DNA from: Sclerotinia nivalis
Taxonomy: Eukaryota > Ascomycota > Leotiomycetes > Helotiales > Sclerotiniaceae
Direction: 5' to 3'
Assembly (NCBI GenBank): GCA_029531795.1
Contig: JAPEIS010000001.1
Location: 3,720,001 to 3,784,000, forward strand
Length of the DNA: 64,000 nucleotides
Shown: piece by piece, positions 46,716 to 58,925 of the stretch
Position numbering within the stretch: the stretch's first letter is position 1
Layout: the number at the start of each line of letters is the position of its first letter
Translations under genes and position numbers: made by a program
The notes under the pieces: generated by a model
Seen by the model: the letters and a program-made list of their open reading frames with translations, nothing else
What the model was told of the DNA's origin: nothing
Databases searched by the model: none

Positions 46716-46724
46716 ACGTAGCTC
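46716..46724 (+). promoter_or_regulatory. Putative self-priming primer-binding site of Gypsy-A
   Basis: ACGTAGCTC, 2 nt after the LTR, exact complement of GAGCTACGT at 46656-46664 in the LTR. Same spacing and length as in families B and C. Confidence 0.6.
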
Positions 46725-46751
46725 CTTCCTATCTGTGCCGACACTTCTACG

Positions 46752-48041
46752 ATGTCGTCCCGTCCGCACCCGCCTAGCCAGCCCGGCTCCCCCGAAGAAT
46801 TCGCTACCGCTGTAACCAGTGATACCGCGATCTGGTATCGTTACCTCACCTCCCTTTACGAATTCAGTATAAGAATGGAAACAGAAGTAACCGATCTGCA
46901 ATCCGCAATTCAAAAGCTTACTCTCGATCTGCAAGTCGAGAAAACTGTATTTATACAATGGAAAGAGGAGAACGATAGATTGATTACCCATCTAACTCAA
47001 CTCCATCCCGTCCCCGTTGCCCCGCCTGTTTCAACCCCTACCGACCTGACCGGCCCCTCGCCTCTGACTCCTGTTACAACCCCAACTGCCGCTTCTGTTC
47101 TGTCGAAACCTCAATTGAGTGAGAAGGTACCTGATCCTGCACTATTTGATGGAACGAAAATCGATCTTGATCGATTTGTCGATCAAATACAAAATAAAAT
47201 GCATGCCAATTCCGACCGCTTCACTTCCCCGCATTCCCGCCTGACTTACGTAACTGGAAGATTAACTGGACCCGCTGCTGCGCAAATTCGACTGTATAAT
47301 ATCAAAGGACAATTTATTAAACTTACCGATTATAAGGATCTATTGCAAATACTGGAAAAAGCTTATAGAAACCAGAACAAACGAACCGAGGCCCGGAAAC
47401 TCCTGATCAATCTGAAACAGAGGAACCAACCGTTCCATGTCTTCTATACTGAATTCCAAAGATTAGCATTGGAAGCCGGGATGACCGACGACAACAGTAC
47501 CCTGGTTATCCTATTAGAACAAGCCCTGTCGAGTGAACTGAAGAACCAGATTGTTATCGCTAAGCCCTCTACGGATAGTACCGACGCATTCGCCGCTTTC
47601 GTGCAGACATTGGAGAATCGCCGTCTGTACCTGATGGGACCGACCGGCTCCGGTTGTAGCCCAATCGTCCCGCCACCCTGCACTACTACTCAAAACCTGA
47701 ATCCTGTTAACCGTACTTCCGCTCCGTCCCCGAATTCTACTGTCCGATCTGTTGCTCCCGCTACGATTATACCTACTGGAGATCCAATGGATCTCAATTC
47801 CCAAAGACGTACTAATAGACACGAACGAGGGGAATGCTTCCGTTGTGGATCTGCCGATCACCGTGTGAAAGACTGCCCGTTCCCAGATAATCGTCCTGTG
47901 CAAGCTAGAGCTAGCCTTACCAGTTTTGCCCCGCTATCCCCTATTCCGTCTTCCGGCCAGATTCAACCGTATGCTATGTCACCGTACAGTCTGTCCCCTC
48001 CCGGCTCCCCGAGTTCGGGAAACGGAGCCCGCCTGGCATAA
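46752..48041 (+). CDS. Gag polyprotein of Gypsy-A
   Basis: 429 aa, intact. The N-terminal part is Ser/Pro-rich followed by a coiled-coil-like stretch (about 35-75, EFSIRMETEVTDLQSAIQKL). The capsid region (about 125-270) has FDGTKIDLDRFVDQIQNKMH and LILINLKQRNQPFHVFYTEF-like sequence. A CX2CX4HX4C zinc knuckle has C362, C365, H370 and C375 (CFRCGSADHRVKDCP). The C-terminus is Pro/Ser-rich. It would assemble virus-like particles and package RNA. Start chosen at ATG 46752, 38 nt after the 5' LTR. Pol lies in the -1 frame and remains open upstream into the gag 3' end, so a frameshift could produce Gag-Pol. Confidence 0.93.
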   Translation: MSSRPHPPSQPGSPEEFATAVTSDTAIWYRYLTSLYEFSIRMETEVTDLQSAIQKLTLDLQVEKTVFIQWKEENDRLITHLTQLHPVPVAPPVSTPTDLTGPSPLTPVTTPTAASVLSKPQLSEKVPDPALFDGTKIDLDRFVDQIQNKMHANSDRFTSPHSRLTYVTGRLTGPAAAQIRLYNIKGQFIKLTDYKDLLQILEKAYRNQNKRTEARKLLINLKQRNQPFHVFYTEFQRLALEAGMTDDNSTLVILLEQALSSELKNQIVIAKPSTDSTDAFAAFVQTLENRRLYLMGPTGSGCSPIVPPPCTTTQNLNPVNRTSAPSPNSTVRSVAPATIIPTGDPMDLNSQRRTNRHERGECFRCGSADHRVKDCPFPDNRPVQARASLTSFAPLSPIPSSGQIQPYAMSPYSLSPPGSPSSGNGARLA

Positions 48042-48139
48042 GTCGTTATCAGACGAAAGCCCCGCGCATACTACATCTGTCCGCCGCCGCAACTCAAGGT
48101 TTATCTTTCGCTGAAGAAACAAGCAATCGAGCAAATCTG

Positions 48140-51100
48140 ATGATATTGTCTGTTACTGTCCTATCGACGTCTGATCGATCCTGTCCTATTTACGTTATAA
48201 TGGATAACGAATGCAAAGGATATGCTTTCGCAGACCGAAGTTGGATGGAAGCTACCAAACTCCCAACATACAAATTACCTGTCCCGTTCGAAGTCATTGG
48301 ATTCGACGGAAAAATACTGCCCGAAAACCGAGTGGATCGTTACATTCTAACCGATCTGCAAATCAATGATCACTATGAGAAAAGATCGAAAATCTACATT
48401 ACTGAACTAGCTCATTATCCGATTATCCTGGGGTTGGCCTGGCTAAAGAAACACAATCCCTATATCAGATTCGCATCCAATACCTTTCGCTTCGATAGCG
48501 AGTTCTGCCGAAAGTCCTGTAATACGCCTACGCAACCATCGAGTGTCCGAGCCCTATCCGATATCCCTATCAAAGCCCGTCCTATTTATCTACCGCTTCG
48601 TCCTGAAGCGCTAAAGAAAAGAGATATAGCAAGCGTTTCAATCCGAGCTTGCTCGATGTACGCCCGTCGAGGCTACAAGATGTTCCAAGCTAGTATCGAT
48701 TTGATAGACCGAATCCTGAAGGAAAAAGAAGACCCTGCTCCCGAAGACCTGCCTTCTGAATTCCGTTCGTGGATCGACGTATTTTCTCCACATAACGCTG
48801 ACAAACTACCTCCGCACCGCCCATACGATCATGATATCCGATTGCAAGATGGAGCTAAGCTACCATTTGGAGCCCTGTATTCAATGTCTCGGGACGAATT
48901 GAAAGCTTTGCAAGAATGGTTAAGGGAAAACCTAGCAAAAGGATTCATCCGACCGAGTTCCTCCGCTTCCGCTTCGCCTATCTTATTTGTTAAGAAACCC
49001 AATGGTGGTCTTCGATTCTGTGTAGACTATCGTGCGTTGAATAACCTGTCTGTGAAAGACCGATACTCGTTGCCTTTAACCAAAGAATCCTTGAATAACC
49101 TGAAAGGGATGAAGTATTTTACAAAAATAGATATCATCTCGACCTTCAATAATATCCGAATCAAGGAAGGACAAGAATACCTAACTGCATTCCGTACCCG
49201 ATTCGGTTTGTTCGAAACCTTGGTCATGCTGTTTGGGCTGACCGGAGCCCCAACAACGTTCCAACGATTTATCAACGATACTCTAAGAGAATACCTGGAT
49301 ATATTCTGCACTGTTTACCTGGATGATATTCTGATTTATAGCAAGACCCGTTCTGAACATATAAAGCATATACAAAAGGTACTAGACACCTTATAGAAAG
49401 CCGGATTGTATACCAATCTGTCGAAATGCGAATTCCTGAAACCTGAAACGAAATTCCTGGGCCTAATTGTAGGCCGAGAGGGGATCCGAATGAACCCAGC
49501 CAAGATTAAGACGATAATTGATTGGAAAACGCCGAAGAACCTAACAGATGTACAAATGTTTATAGGGTTTAGCAATTTCTATCGACGCTTTATTCGCGAC
49601 TTCTCCTCGATCATTCGCCCGATGGTAAATCTGATCAAGAAGGATGTAGCCTTCCAATGGGATCCTGGTTATGAGAAATCGTTCTCGAATCTGAAAGCCG
49701 CATTTACAGCGGCACCTGTGTTAGCCTCTTTCGATTGGGAGAAGGATGTAATCCTAGAGACGGATACATCGGATTATGTATCTGCTGGAGTCCTCTCCCA
49801 ATACAATAACGATAGGATTCTGAAACCTGTTGTATATTTCTCAAAGAAGCATTCGATTGCAGAATGTAATTACGAGATTTATGATAAAGAATTACTAGCA
49901 ATTATCCGCTGTTTCGAAGAGTGGCGACCCGAATTAGAAGGCGCCTCTTCCCCGATCAAGGTCATTACAGACCATAAGAATCTGGAGTACTTTACGACAA
50001 CAAAGCTATTGAACTGTCGTCAAGCCCGCTGATCTGAATTTCTGTCCCGTTTCAATTTCAAGATTACATACCATCCCGGAAAGCAAGGAGCGAAACCCGA
50101 TACTCTGACCAGGAGATCAAAGGATTTGCCTAAAGAAGGGGATGAACGTCTCCTTCATCAAAGTCAGACTGTTCTGAAAACCGAAAATCTAGATACAGAT
50201 CTGTTTCCTATTGTTAAACCAAAGAAGAAAATCCGTTTCGCGATTACAACCCGTAATCAAACCCGTACCGATACCCCATCGTCTGTCCGCAATCCCGAAC
50301 CATCTATCCGCGAACCTGGATTACCTGTCTGTGAATCTGAACCACCTGCGATACCCGATAACCCAATCCCTGTCCAATTGCCTGAATCTATACAATTGGA
50401 ACCCCCTGAAGAACTGAAACCCCTACTCGCTAAAGCTTATCTGTCCGACCCGCTTCCGCTATCGATCTTAAAGACTTTAAAAAAGAATGCTGCTAGACAC
50501 CCGCATATCATGTTATCTGAATGTACTGTGAATAATGATCTATTATATTATCGTAAAAAGCTTTATATTCCTAACTACGATCCTTTGAAAGCAAAGCTCC
50601 TCCGAATGATCCACGATTCCCCTGTTGCCGGACACCTGTACCGTACCCGTACCTTCGAACTGCTTTCCCGAAACTATTATTGGCCTGGATATTACGACTA
50701 CGTTTCTCGTTGGGTGCGCAATTGTCATAGTTGCCACCGAGCCGCCCCGAACCGTAGAGGACAAGAAGGAGTCTTACGCTCTCTCCCGATCCCGCAACAA
50801 GCCTGGAGAGATATCTCAATCGATTTCATCACCCATCTTCCGAAAAGCTTTGGGTACGATGCGATATTTGTTGTAGTCGATCGATTGACCAAAATGAAGC
50901 ATTTCCTGTCCTACCGAGGAACCTGTAACTCCGAAGAAATCTCCTGTCTATTCCTAAAGCATGTATGGAAGCTCCACGGCCTACCGCAAACCATTATATC
51001 CGATCGTAGAGTTCAGTTTATCTTTGACTTCTGGAAGTATATCTGTAAACGATTAGATACTGTTTCGAAGCTATCGACAGTTTATCATCCTGAAACCGAT

Positions 51101-51913
51101 GGACAAACGGAAAGGGCGAACGCAATACTCGAACAATACCTTCGCTCGTATGTATCCTACTTGCAGGACGACTGGTCCGAATGGTTACCGATCGCCGAAT
51201 TCTCGATTAACTCTGCCTGGTCCGAAAGCTCCCGCCTATCGCTGTTCTTTGCCAATTACAGTTTCCATCCCCGAATAGGTTTCGAACCCGCTGCGCTCTC
51301 CGATCGCCCTGGAGTCCTGGACGCTGAGGAATTCGTCAAAAAGATGAAGTCGATCGTCGATCATCTGAAGACCGAACTGACCGCTAATCAAGCCCGCTAT
51401 TCGAAGAATGCCGATTCCCACTGTTCATCTGCTCGTCGATACCAGCCTGGAGATCTAGTCTGGCTTAATGCTAAGAATATCCGAATTCTTCGTCCCCAGA
51501 AGAAGCTAGATTGGAAGAACTTAGGTTCCTTTCGAATTCTGAAGGGCATAGGCTCGTATACTTACGAACTGGAGCTCCCTGCCTCTATGAGGAATCACCC
51601 GGTCTTTCATGTTAACCTATTGTATCCCGCCAATAATGACCCTGTCCCCGGTCAACACAACCCGCCTCCCCCTCCTGTCGAAGTTGAAGGCATTGAGCAA
51701 TTCGATGTAGAGGAAGTCCTGGATTCCCGATGGGAACGTCGGGGCCGTGGTAGCCCCCGCCTGAAGTATACTGTCCGATGGGTAGGCTATGATACGCCTA
51801 CCGAAGAGCCTGCGGAGTATTTGGAGAATGCTCAAGAACTGATCCGTAATTATCACCGTCGTTATCCGGATAAACCTGGTCCCCCTAGTCGTCTCAACGG
51901 AGCTCGACCCTAA
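48140..51913 (+). pseudogene. Pol polyprotein of Gypsy-A, two nonsense codons
   Basis: 1257 codons in one frame, interrupted by TAG at 49394 (codon 419, CAG likely) and TGA at 50030 (codon 631, TGG likely). Domains: retropepsin at the N-terminus (YVIMDNECKGYAFADRSW, where DNE replaces the usual DSG/DTG), RT about 255-440 with YLDDILIYSK at 393-402, RNase H about 525-610 ([20 protein letters not shown]), and a His/Cys zinc-binding segment about 830-870. The integrase core has D895, D955 and E991 (35 residues between the last two), and the C-terminal chromodomain about 1190-1245 has YTVRWVGYDTP. Glu in DNEC and Arg in SDRRVQF (Gly elsewhere) also look like G to A changes. This copy cannot make full-length Pol. 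Confidence 0.93.
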
Positions 51914-51925
51914 GGAGGGGGGTAC

Positions 51926-52138
51926 TGTCACGGGGTCCCCGTATATGGTATACGGAGACCGCTCGGGTTCCGACCCGTAGGAGTCGGACCTCGGATAAGT
52001 GTAGGCTAGCCCCGGTCGGGGCTAGCGCTACACATAAATGTGTTTAAGGAACCGTTCCTTCTATAGAAACGTAGCTCTTCGAGCTACGTCTTATCAATAA
52101 AAGTGATTTCTGTTATCCTGTCTGCTGCCTCCGTGATA
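51926..52138 (+). repeat. 3' LTR of young Gypsy-A
   Basis: 213 bp, identical to the 5' LTR. Confidence 0.97.
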
Positions 52139-53143
52139 CAAAAGCTATATATAAGGAGGTCAAAAAAGCATGTGGATTGGATTGTAGCATCACTACCATT
52201 AAAAGGATCCTCAAGAATCATGGAATCCTCAATTGGAGAGCTAAAAGGAGGCCATTCCTTACTCAGGAACATGCACTTAAACGGCTTGCATGGTGCCTTA
52301 CTATGAGGGGCCTCACAGTAGAGGAATGGGGCTTAATATTCTGGTCCGACGAATGCTCTGTAGAGCGGGGCCGGGGGAAAAAGAATGAATGGGTCTTTCG
52401 TACTCCTCCTCAAAAATGGGATCGAAATATGGTTCAAACTTATATTACGAATAAGAATATGAAGGTTATGGTTTGGGGGGGCTTTTGTGATACCGGAAGG
52501 AGTAAACTCTATATTATGGATAGAGATTTTGAGAGTGCAAAACATGGGTATAGTGCTAATTCTTATCTTGAGGTTCTTGAAGGAGAGGTTGCCCCTATAT
52601 TCGAAGGATTGGATTCAGGATACTTATTTATGCAGGATAATGCTCCTATTCATCGTGCTACCAAAGTACAAGAGTGGTTTCGCAATCGAGGCATTCAATT
52701 GGTTGAAAAATGGCCCCCTTACTCTCCCGATCTCAATCCTATAGAGCATATATGGTGGCATCTAAAAATATGTGTTTTTGAGATGTTTCCTGATGTTGCT
52801 AATGATCGAAGCAATACGGAATACGCTAGACAAAGGCTAGAAAGTTGTTTGCAAACAGCATGGGATACATTAGATGACGAGTTATTTATAAAATTGGGAG
52901 CTAGTATGTCGAGGAGGATAGAGGCCTGTATCACGGCTGAAGGCTGGCATACTAAATATTGAAGATTTAAAGTGGAGTATATAAATAAATTTTTTATTTT
53001 ATTAAAATATAAATCAAGATCTCAAATATATTAAAATTTTACTTTAAAATAATAAATGATTGATTTAATAATTTATTTTGAATAGAATGATATTGATAAT
53101 GAAATCCGGGTGAAATCCGGGCCAGCAAATAGATGTGGTCTAG

Positions 53144-53511
53144 TACTGTATTTAAATCAAATGATACGAAAGTGAGTTCTTTTGATAGGTTTTCTATTTG
53201 CCATTTAATAGTTTTATTAAGTTTCTTAGCATCGTTTTCTTTTGGGTTAGTTATCTGAGTAGCGATTGAAAGATGATAAGAAACTTTTGGTTGATAAACA
53301 GTGGCTATATATGCTCCTCGAGTATATTGAATGATATACAAATCCTTGGAGGTAATATTCGTATGGATTTTGCTTTTCGTTTTTTTCAAATCTGAGTTTT
53401 CTAATATAATTAATTTCAGATTATCACATTGTTTCTTTTGATTAAGGTAGAACTTGTTGTCTTTTAAAGAGATTATATTTCTATTGAATTTGAAAGGTGT
53501 ATTTTTTGATA
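53144..53511 (-). pseudogene. Copia pol, RT/RNase H linker part
   Basis: Minus-strand KDLYIIQYTRGAYIATVYQP, HLSIATQITNPKENDAKKLN and QIENLSKELTFVSFDLNT, the segment that directly precedes the VITFTN piece at 46120 once the Tc1 element is removed. Joined across the Tc1 site, the copia frame is continuous, which proves the nesting. Confidence 0.8.
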
Positions 53512-53516
53512 GATAT
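53146..53516. other. Copia segment between Tc1 element and Gypsy-A copy 3
   Basis: Belongs to the copia relic; its last five bases GATAT (53512-53516) are the Gypsy-A copy 3 target duplication. Confidence 0.8.
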
Positions 53517-53729
53517 TGTCACGGGGTCCCCGTATATGGTATACGGAGACCGCTCGGGTTCCGACCCATAAGAGTCGGACCTCGGATAAGTGTAGGCTAG
53601 CCCTGATCGGGGCTAACGCTATACATAAATGTATTTAAGGAATCGTTCCTTTTGTAGAAATGTAACTCTTCGAGCTACATTTTATTAATAAAAGTGATTC
53701 CTGTTATTTTGTTTGTTGCCTTTGTGATA
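53517..53729 (+). repeat. 5' LTR of Gypsy-A copy 3
   Basis: 213 bp, TGTCACGGGGTCCCC start, TTTGTGATA end. Confidence 0.93.
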
Positions 53730-53767
53730 TTATATAGCTTCTACCTACCTGTACCGATATTTCTACG

Positions 53768-55057
53768 ATGTCATTCTGTCTGTACCCGTTTAGCCAGTCC
53801 GGCTCCCCCGAAGAATTCGTTACTATTGTAGCCAGCGATATTGTGATCTGGTATTATTATCTCATCTCCCTTTACGATTATAGTATAAAAGTGGAGGTAG
53901 AGGTAACCGATTTGCAATCTGTAATTCAAAAGTTTATTTTCGATCTACAAATCGAGAAAACTGTATTCATACAATAAAAGGAGAAGAACAATAGATTGAT
54001 TATCTGTTTAACTCAATTTCATTCTATCTTTGTCGTTCTACTTGTTTCAATTTTCACTGATCTAATCGACCCTTCGCCCTTAACGTCAGTTACGATCCCG
54101 GTTGTTGTTTTTATTCTATTAAAGCCTCAATTGAGTGAGAAGGTATTTGACCCTGTATTGTTTGATGGAACGAAAATCGATCTTGATCGATTTGTTGATC
54201 AAATACAGAATAAAATGTATACCAATTCCGATCGCTTTATTTCTCCGCATTCTCGTCTGATTTACATAACTGGAAGATTAATTGGACCTGCTGTTGTACA
54301 AATTCGATTATATAATATCAAAGGGTAATTTGTTAAACTTACCAATTATGAAGATCTATTGCAAATACTGGAAAAAGTTTATAAAAACCAAAACAAATGA
54401 ATTGAGGCCCGAAAACTCCTGATCAATCTGAAACAGAGGAATTAGTCGTTCTATATCTTCTATATTGAATTCTAAAGACTAATATTGGAAGCCGGGATGG
54501 CCGACGATAATAATACCTTGATTATCCTATTAGAATAAGTTTTGTCGAATGAATTAAAGAACCAGATTGTTATTGTTGAACCATCCACAAATAGCGCCGA
54601 TACATTTGTTACTTTCGTGCAGATATTGGAGAATCGCTGTCTGTATTTGATGGGACCGATCGGCTCCGGTCGCAATCCAATCGTCCCGTCGCTCTGTATT
54701 ACGATTCAAAATCTGAATTCTGTTAATTGTATTTCTGTTCCGTTTTCGAATGTTATTGTTCGATTTGCTGTTCCTGTTACGATTATGTTTGTTGGAGATC
54801 CAATGGATTTCAGTTCTTAAAGATATACTAATAGATGCGAACGAGGGGAATGCTTTCGTTGTGGATCTGTTGATCATTATGTAAAGGATTGCCCGTTCTT
54901 AGATAATCGTTCTGTGCAAGTTAGAGTTAGTCTTATTAGTTTTGTTTTGTTGTTCTTTGTTCCGTCCTCCGTCCAGATTCAATTATATACTATGTTATTA
55001 TATAGTCTGTCTCTTTTCGGCTCTTCGAGTTCGGGAAATGGAGTCCGTTTGGTATAA
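53768..55057 (+). pseudogene. gag relic of Gypsy-A copy 3
   Basis: Same start and end as the intact Gag. Open to 53977 and again in pieces (53996-54328 with DLDRFVDQIQNKMYTNSDRF). The zinc knuckle CFRCGSVDHYVKDCP is retained near 54850. Several TAA/TAG/TGA at former Gln and Trp codons. Confidence 0.85.
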
Positions 55058-55155
55058 GTTGTTGTCAAACGAAAACCCTGTATATACTATACTTATCCAT
55101 CGCTGTAATTCGAGGTTTATCTTTTGTTGAAGAAACAAACAATCGAGCAAACCTA

Positions 55156-58100
55156 ATGATATTGTTTGTTATTGTTTTGTTGATGTTTGATCGATCCTAT
55201 TTTACTTATACTATAGTGAATAGTGGATACAAAGGATATGCTTTTGTAGATCGAAGTTGGGTTGAAGTTACTAAGCTCCCAATATATAAATTACCTGTTT
55301 TGTTCGAAGTCATTAGATTCGATGGAAAAATACTGCCCGAAAACCAAGTGGATTGTTATATTCTAACCGATTTGTAAAAGAAAAGATTGAAAATCTATAT
55401 TATTGAATTAGTTTATTATCTGATTGTTCTGGGGTTGATCTAGCTAAAGAAATACAATCCCTATATTGGATTTGCATTCAATATCTTTCACTTCGATAGC
55501 GAATTCTGTTGGAAGTTTTGTAATACGCTTGTGCAATTATCGAGTGTCCGAATTCTATCCGATATCTTTATCAAAGCCTATTCTGTTTATCTACTGCCCC
55601 ATCCTGAAGCATTAAAGAAAAAAGATATAGCAAGTATTTCAATCCGAACTTGTTCGATATACACCCGTCGAGGCTATAAAATATTCCAAGCTAATATCGA
55701 TTTGATAGATCGAATCCTGAAAGAAAAAGAAAACCCTATTCCCGAAGATCTATTTGTTGAATTCTATTCATAGATCGATGTATTTTCTCTATATAATATT
55801 GACAAATTACCTTTATATTGTTTATACGATCATAATATCCGATTGCAAGATAAGACTAAGCTACCATTTAGAATTTTGTATTCAATATCTCGGGACGAAT
55901 TGAAAGCTTTACAAGAATAATTAAAGGAAAATTTAGCAAAAGAATTCATCCGATTGAGTTCTTTCGTTTCCGTTTTGCTTGTTTTATTTGTTAAAAAACC
56001 CGGCAGTGATCTTCGATTCTATATAAACTATTGTATATTGAATAACCTATTTGTAAAAAACCGATACCCGTTACCCTTAACCAAAGAATCCTTGAATAAC
56101 CTAAAAGGGATAAAGTATTTTACGAAAATAGATATCATCTCGGTCTTCAATAATATCCGAATCAAGGAAGGACAAGAATACCTGATTATATTCCGTACCC
56201 GATTCGGCCTATTCGAAACCTTAATCATACTGTTTGGATTGACCGGAGCCCCAACGATGTTCCAACGATTTATCAATAATACTTTAAGAGAATATCTGGA
56301 TATATTCTATATTACTTATTTGAATGATATTCTGATCTATAGCAAGATCTATTCTGAATATATAAAGTATATACAAAAGGTACTAAATACTTTACAAAAG
56401 GCCAGATTGTATACTAATCTATCAAAATACGAATTCCTAAAATCTGAAACAAAATTCCTGGGCCTAATTGTAGGCCGAAAGGGGATCCGAATGGACCCAG
56501 CCAAAATTAAGACGATAATTGATTGGAAAACACCAAAGAACCTGATAGATATACAAATATTTATAGGGTTTAGTAATTTCTATTGGCATTTTATCTGCGA
56601 TTTCTTTTTGATCATTCGTTTGATGGTAAATTTGACCAAGAAGGATGTAGCCTTTTAATAGAATCCTGTTTATGAGAAATCGTTTTCGAGTCTGAAAGCT
56701 GTATTTACAATAGCACCTATATTAGTTTCTTTCGATTGAAAAAAGAATATGATTCTAGAAACAGACATATCGGATTATATATCTACTGAAGTCCTTCCCA
56801 ATACGATAACAATGGGATTCTGAGATTTGTTATATATTTCTTTAAAAAGCATTCGATTACAGAATATAATTACAAGATTTATAATAAAGAATTACTAACA
56901 ATTATCTATTGTTTCGAAAAATGGCGATCCGAATTAAAAGGCACCTCTTCCCCGATCAAGATTATTACAAACTATAAAAATCTGGAATACTTTACGATTA
57001 TAAAGCTATTGAATTATTGTTAAATCCGTTGATCTGAATTTCTATCCTGTTTCAATTTCAAGATTACGTATCGTTCCGGAAAACAAGGAGCGAAATCCGA
57101 TGCTCTGATTAGAAGATCAAAGGATTTGCCTAAAGAAAAAAATGAACACCTTCTTCATCAAAATCAAACTATTCTGAAAACTGAAAATCTAGATACAAAT
57201 CTATTTCCTATTATTAACTCAAAAAAGAAAGTCCGTTTCGCAATTACAATCCATAACCAGATCTGTATTGATATTTTGTTGTCTATTTGTAATCCCGAAC
57301 CATCTATCCGCGAATCCGGATTATCTACCTATGAATCTGAACTATCTACAATACCCAATAATCCAATCCCTATCCAATAACCTGAATCTATACAATTGAA
57401 ACCCCCTGAAGAACTGAAACCCCTACTCGCTGAAACTTATCTATCCAATTCGCTTCCGTTATCGATCCTAAAAACTTTAGAAAAGAATACCGCTAGATAC
57501 CCGCATATTACATTATCTGAATATACTATGAATAATGATTTATTATATTATTGTAAAAAGCTTTATATCTCTAATTATAATCCTTTGAAAACAAAACTCT
57601 TTCGAATGATCTACGATTCCCCTGTTACCGGACATCCACATTATATCCGCATTTTCGAATTGCTTTCCCGAAATTACTATTGGTCTAGATATTACAACTA
57701 CGTCTCCCGTTAAATACACAATTGTCATAGTTGCCATCAAACCGCCTCGAACCGTAGAAAACAAGAAGAAATCTTACATCTTCTCCCGATCCTACAACAA
57801 GCCTAGAGAAATATCTCAATCGATTTCATCACTTATCTTCCAAAAAGCTTTGGGTATGATACGATATTTGTTGTAATCGATCGATTAACCAAGATGAAGT
57901 ATTTCCTGCCTTGCCGAAGAACCTGTAACTCTGAAGAAATCTTTTGTCTATTCTTGAAGTATATATGGAAGCTTTACAGCCTATTATAGATCATTATATT
58001 CAATTATAAAGCTCAATTTATCTCTGATTTCTGAAAGTATATCTGTAAACAATTAAATACTACTTCGAAGCTGTCGACAGCTTATCATCCTGAAACCGAT

Positions 58101-58913
58101 GGACAAACGGAAAAAGCAAATATAATATTCGAACAATACCTTCGTTTGTATATATTCTATCTGTAAGACGATTGATTCGAATAACTATCGATCATCAAAT
58201 TTTCGATTAACTTTGTTTAATCCGAAAGCTCCCGTCTATCGCTATTCTTTGCCAATTACAATTTCCATTCCCGAATGGATTTCGAACCCACCGCACTCTC
58301 CGATCGCCTTGAAGTCCTAGACACTAAGGAATTCGTCAAAAAGATAAATTCGATTATCGATCATCTGAAGACCGAACTAACCACTAATCAAGTCTGCTAT
58401 TCGAAGAATACCGATTCCCATCGTTCGCCTGCCTATCGATACCAGCCTAAAAATCTAATCTAACTTAATGCTAAGAATATCCAAACTCTTCGTCTTCAGA
58501 AAAAATTAAATTGGAAAAACTTAGATCCCTTCCGAATCTTGAAGACTATAAGCTTATACATTTATGAATTGGAACTCCTTACCTCTATAAAGAATCATTT
58601 GATCTTTTATATTAATCTATTATATCCCACCAATAATAACTCTATCCCCAAACAATACAATCCGCCTCTCCTTTCTATCGAAATTGAAAGCATTGAGCAA
58701 TTCGATGTAAAAGAAGTCCTAGATTCCCAATAGAAACGTCGAAACCGTAATGACCCCCATTTGAAGTATATTATCCAATAAATAGATTATAATATGCCTA
58801 TCAAAAAGTCTACAAAGTATTTAAAGAATACTCAAGAATTGATTTGTAATTACTATCATCGTTATCCAGATAAACCTAATCCCCCTAATTATCTCAACGA
58901 AGCTCGATTTTAA
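55156..58913 (+). pseudogene. pol relic of Gypsy-A copy 3
   Basis: Co-linear with pol at 48140, broken by many stops and by a short deletion near 55377. RT open at 55954-56658 with the catalytic box as [10 protein letters not shown] (second-position Asp to Asn). Integrase entry at 57396-57713 (FELLSRNYYWSRYYNYVSR); chromodomain trace near 58700-58900. Not functional. Confidence 0.85.
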
Positions 58914-58925
58914 AAAGGGGGGTAC

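Larger units (their letters stand above)
46501..52138 (+). mobile_element. Gypsy family A retrotransposon, full length, very young
   Basis: 5638 bp inserted in a Tc1 transposase gene with perfect CAAAA duplication (46496-46500, 52139-52143). The two 213-bp LTRs (46501-46713, 51926-52138) are identical on reading. One gag frame and one pol frame (offset -1) with chromodomain, hence a chromovirus. Polypurine tract AAGGAGGGGGGTAC (51912-51925) touches the 3' LTR. GC-rich compared with copies 2 and 3. Despite its age, pol has two nonsense codons. Confidence 0.97.
46198..52962 (+). pseudogene. Tc1/mariner transposase, split by Gypsy-A but otherwise intact
   Basis: Coding parts 46198-46500 and 52144-52962. 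Removing Gypsy-A and one CAAAA joins ...YPK to AIYKEVKK in frame, giving 373 codons with no stop. Likely start is the second Met (46216, MSTPRIPLGS). Domains: paired-like helix-turn-helix at about 20-75 (KIGRELGIPQSTISYTI) and a second HTH spanning the junction (SITTIKRILKNHGILNWRAK). The DDE core has D in IFWSDECS, D in FMQDNAPIH and E in SPDLNPIEHIWW, with 35 residues between the last two by my count. The enzyme would cut and paste the element; the insertion inactivates this copy only. GC content is unlike the AT-rich copia relic around it, so it arrived after that relic decayed. Confidence 0.92.
46124..53143 (+). mobile_element. Tc1-type DNA transposon carrying a Gypsy-A insertion
   Basis: Lies in the copia relic; removal rejoins the copia frame. 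Without the Gypsy-A it is about 1.38 kb, normal for Tc1. Ends: left CTACAGCACCTCTC (46124), right complement CTAGACCACATCTA (53143), imperfect inverted repeats (11 of 14 match) flanked by TA (46122-46123 and 53144-53145). The exact left border is uncertain by 2 bp because of a TATA there. A tandem GAAATCCGGGT lies near the right end. Confidence 0.8.
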
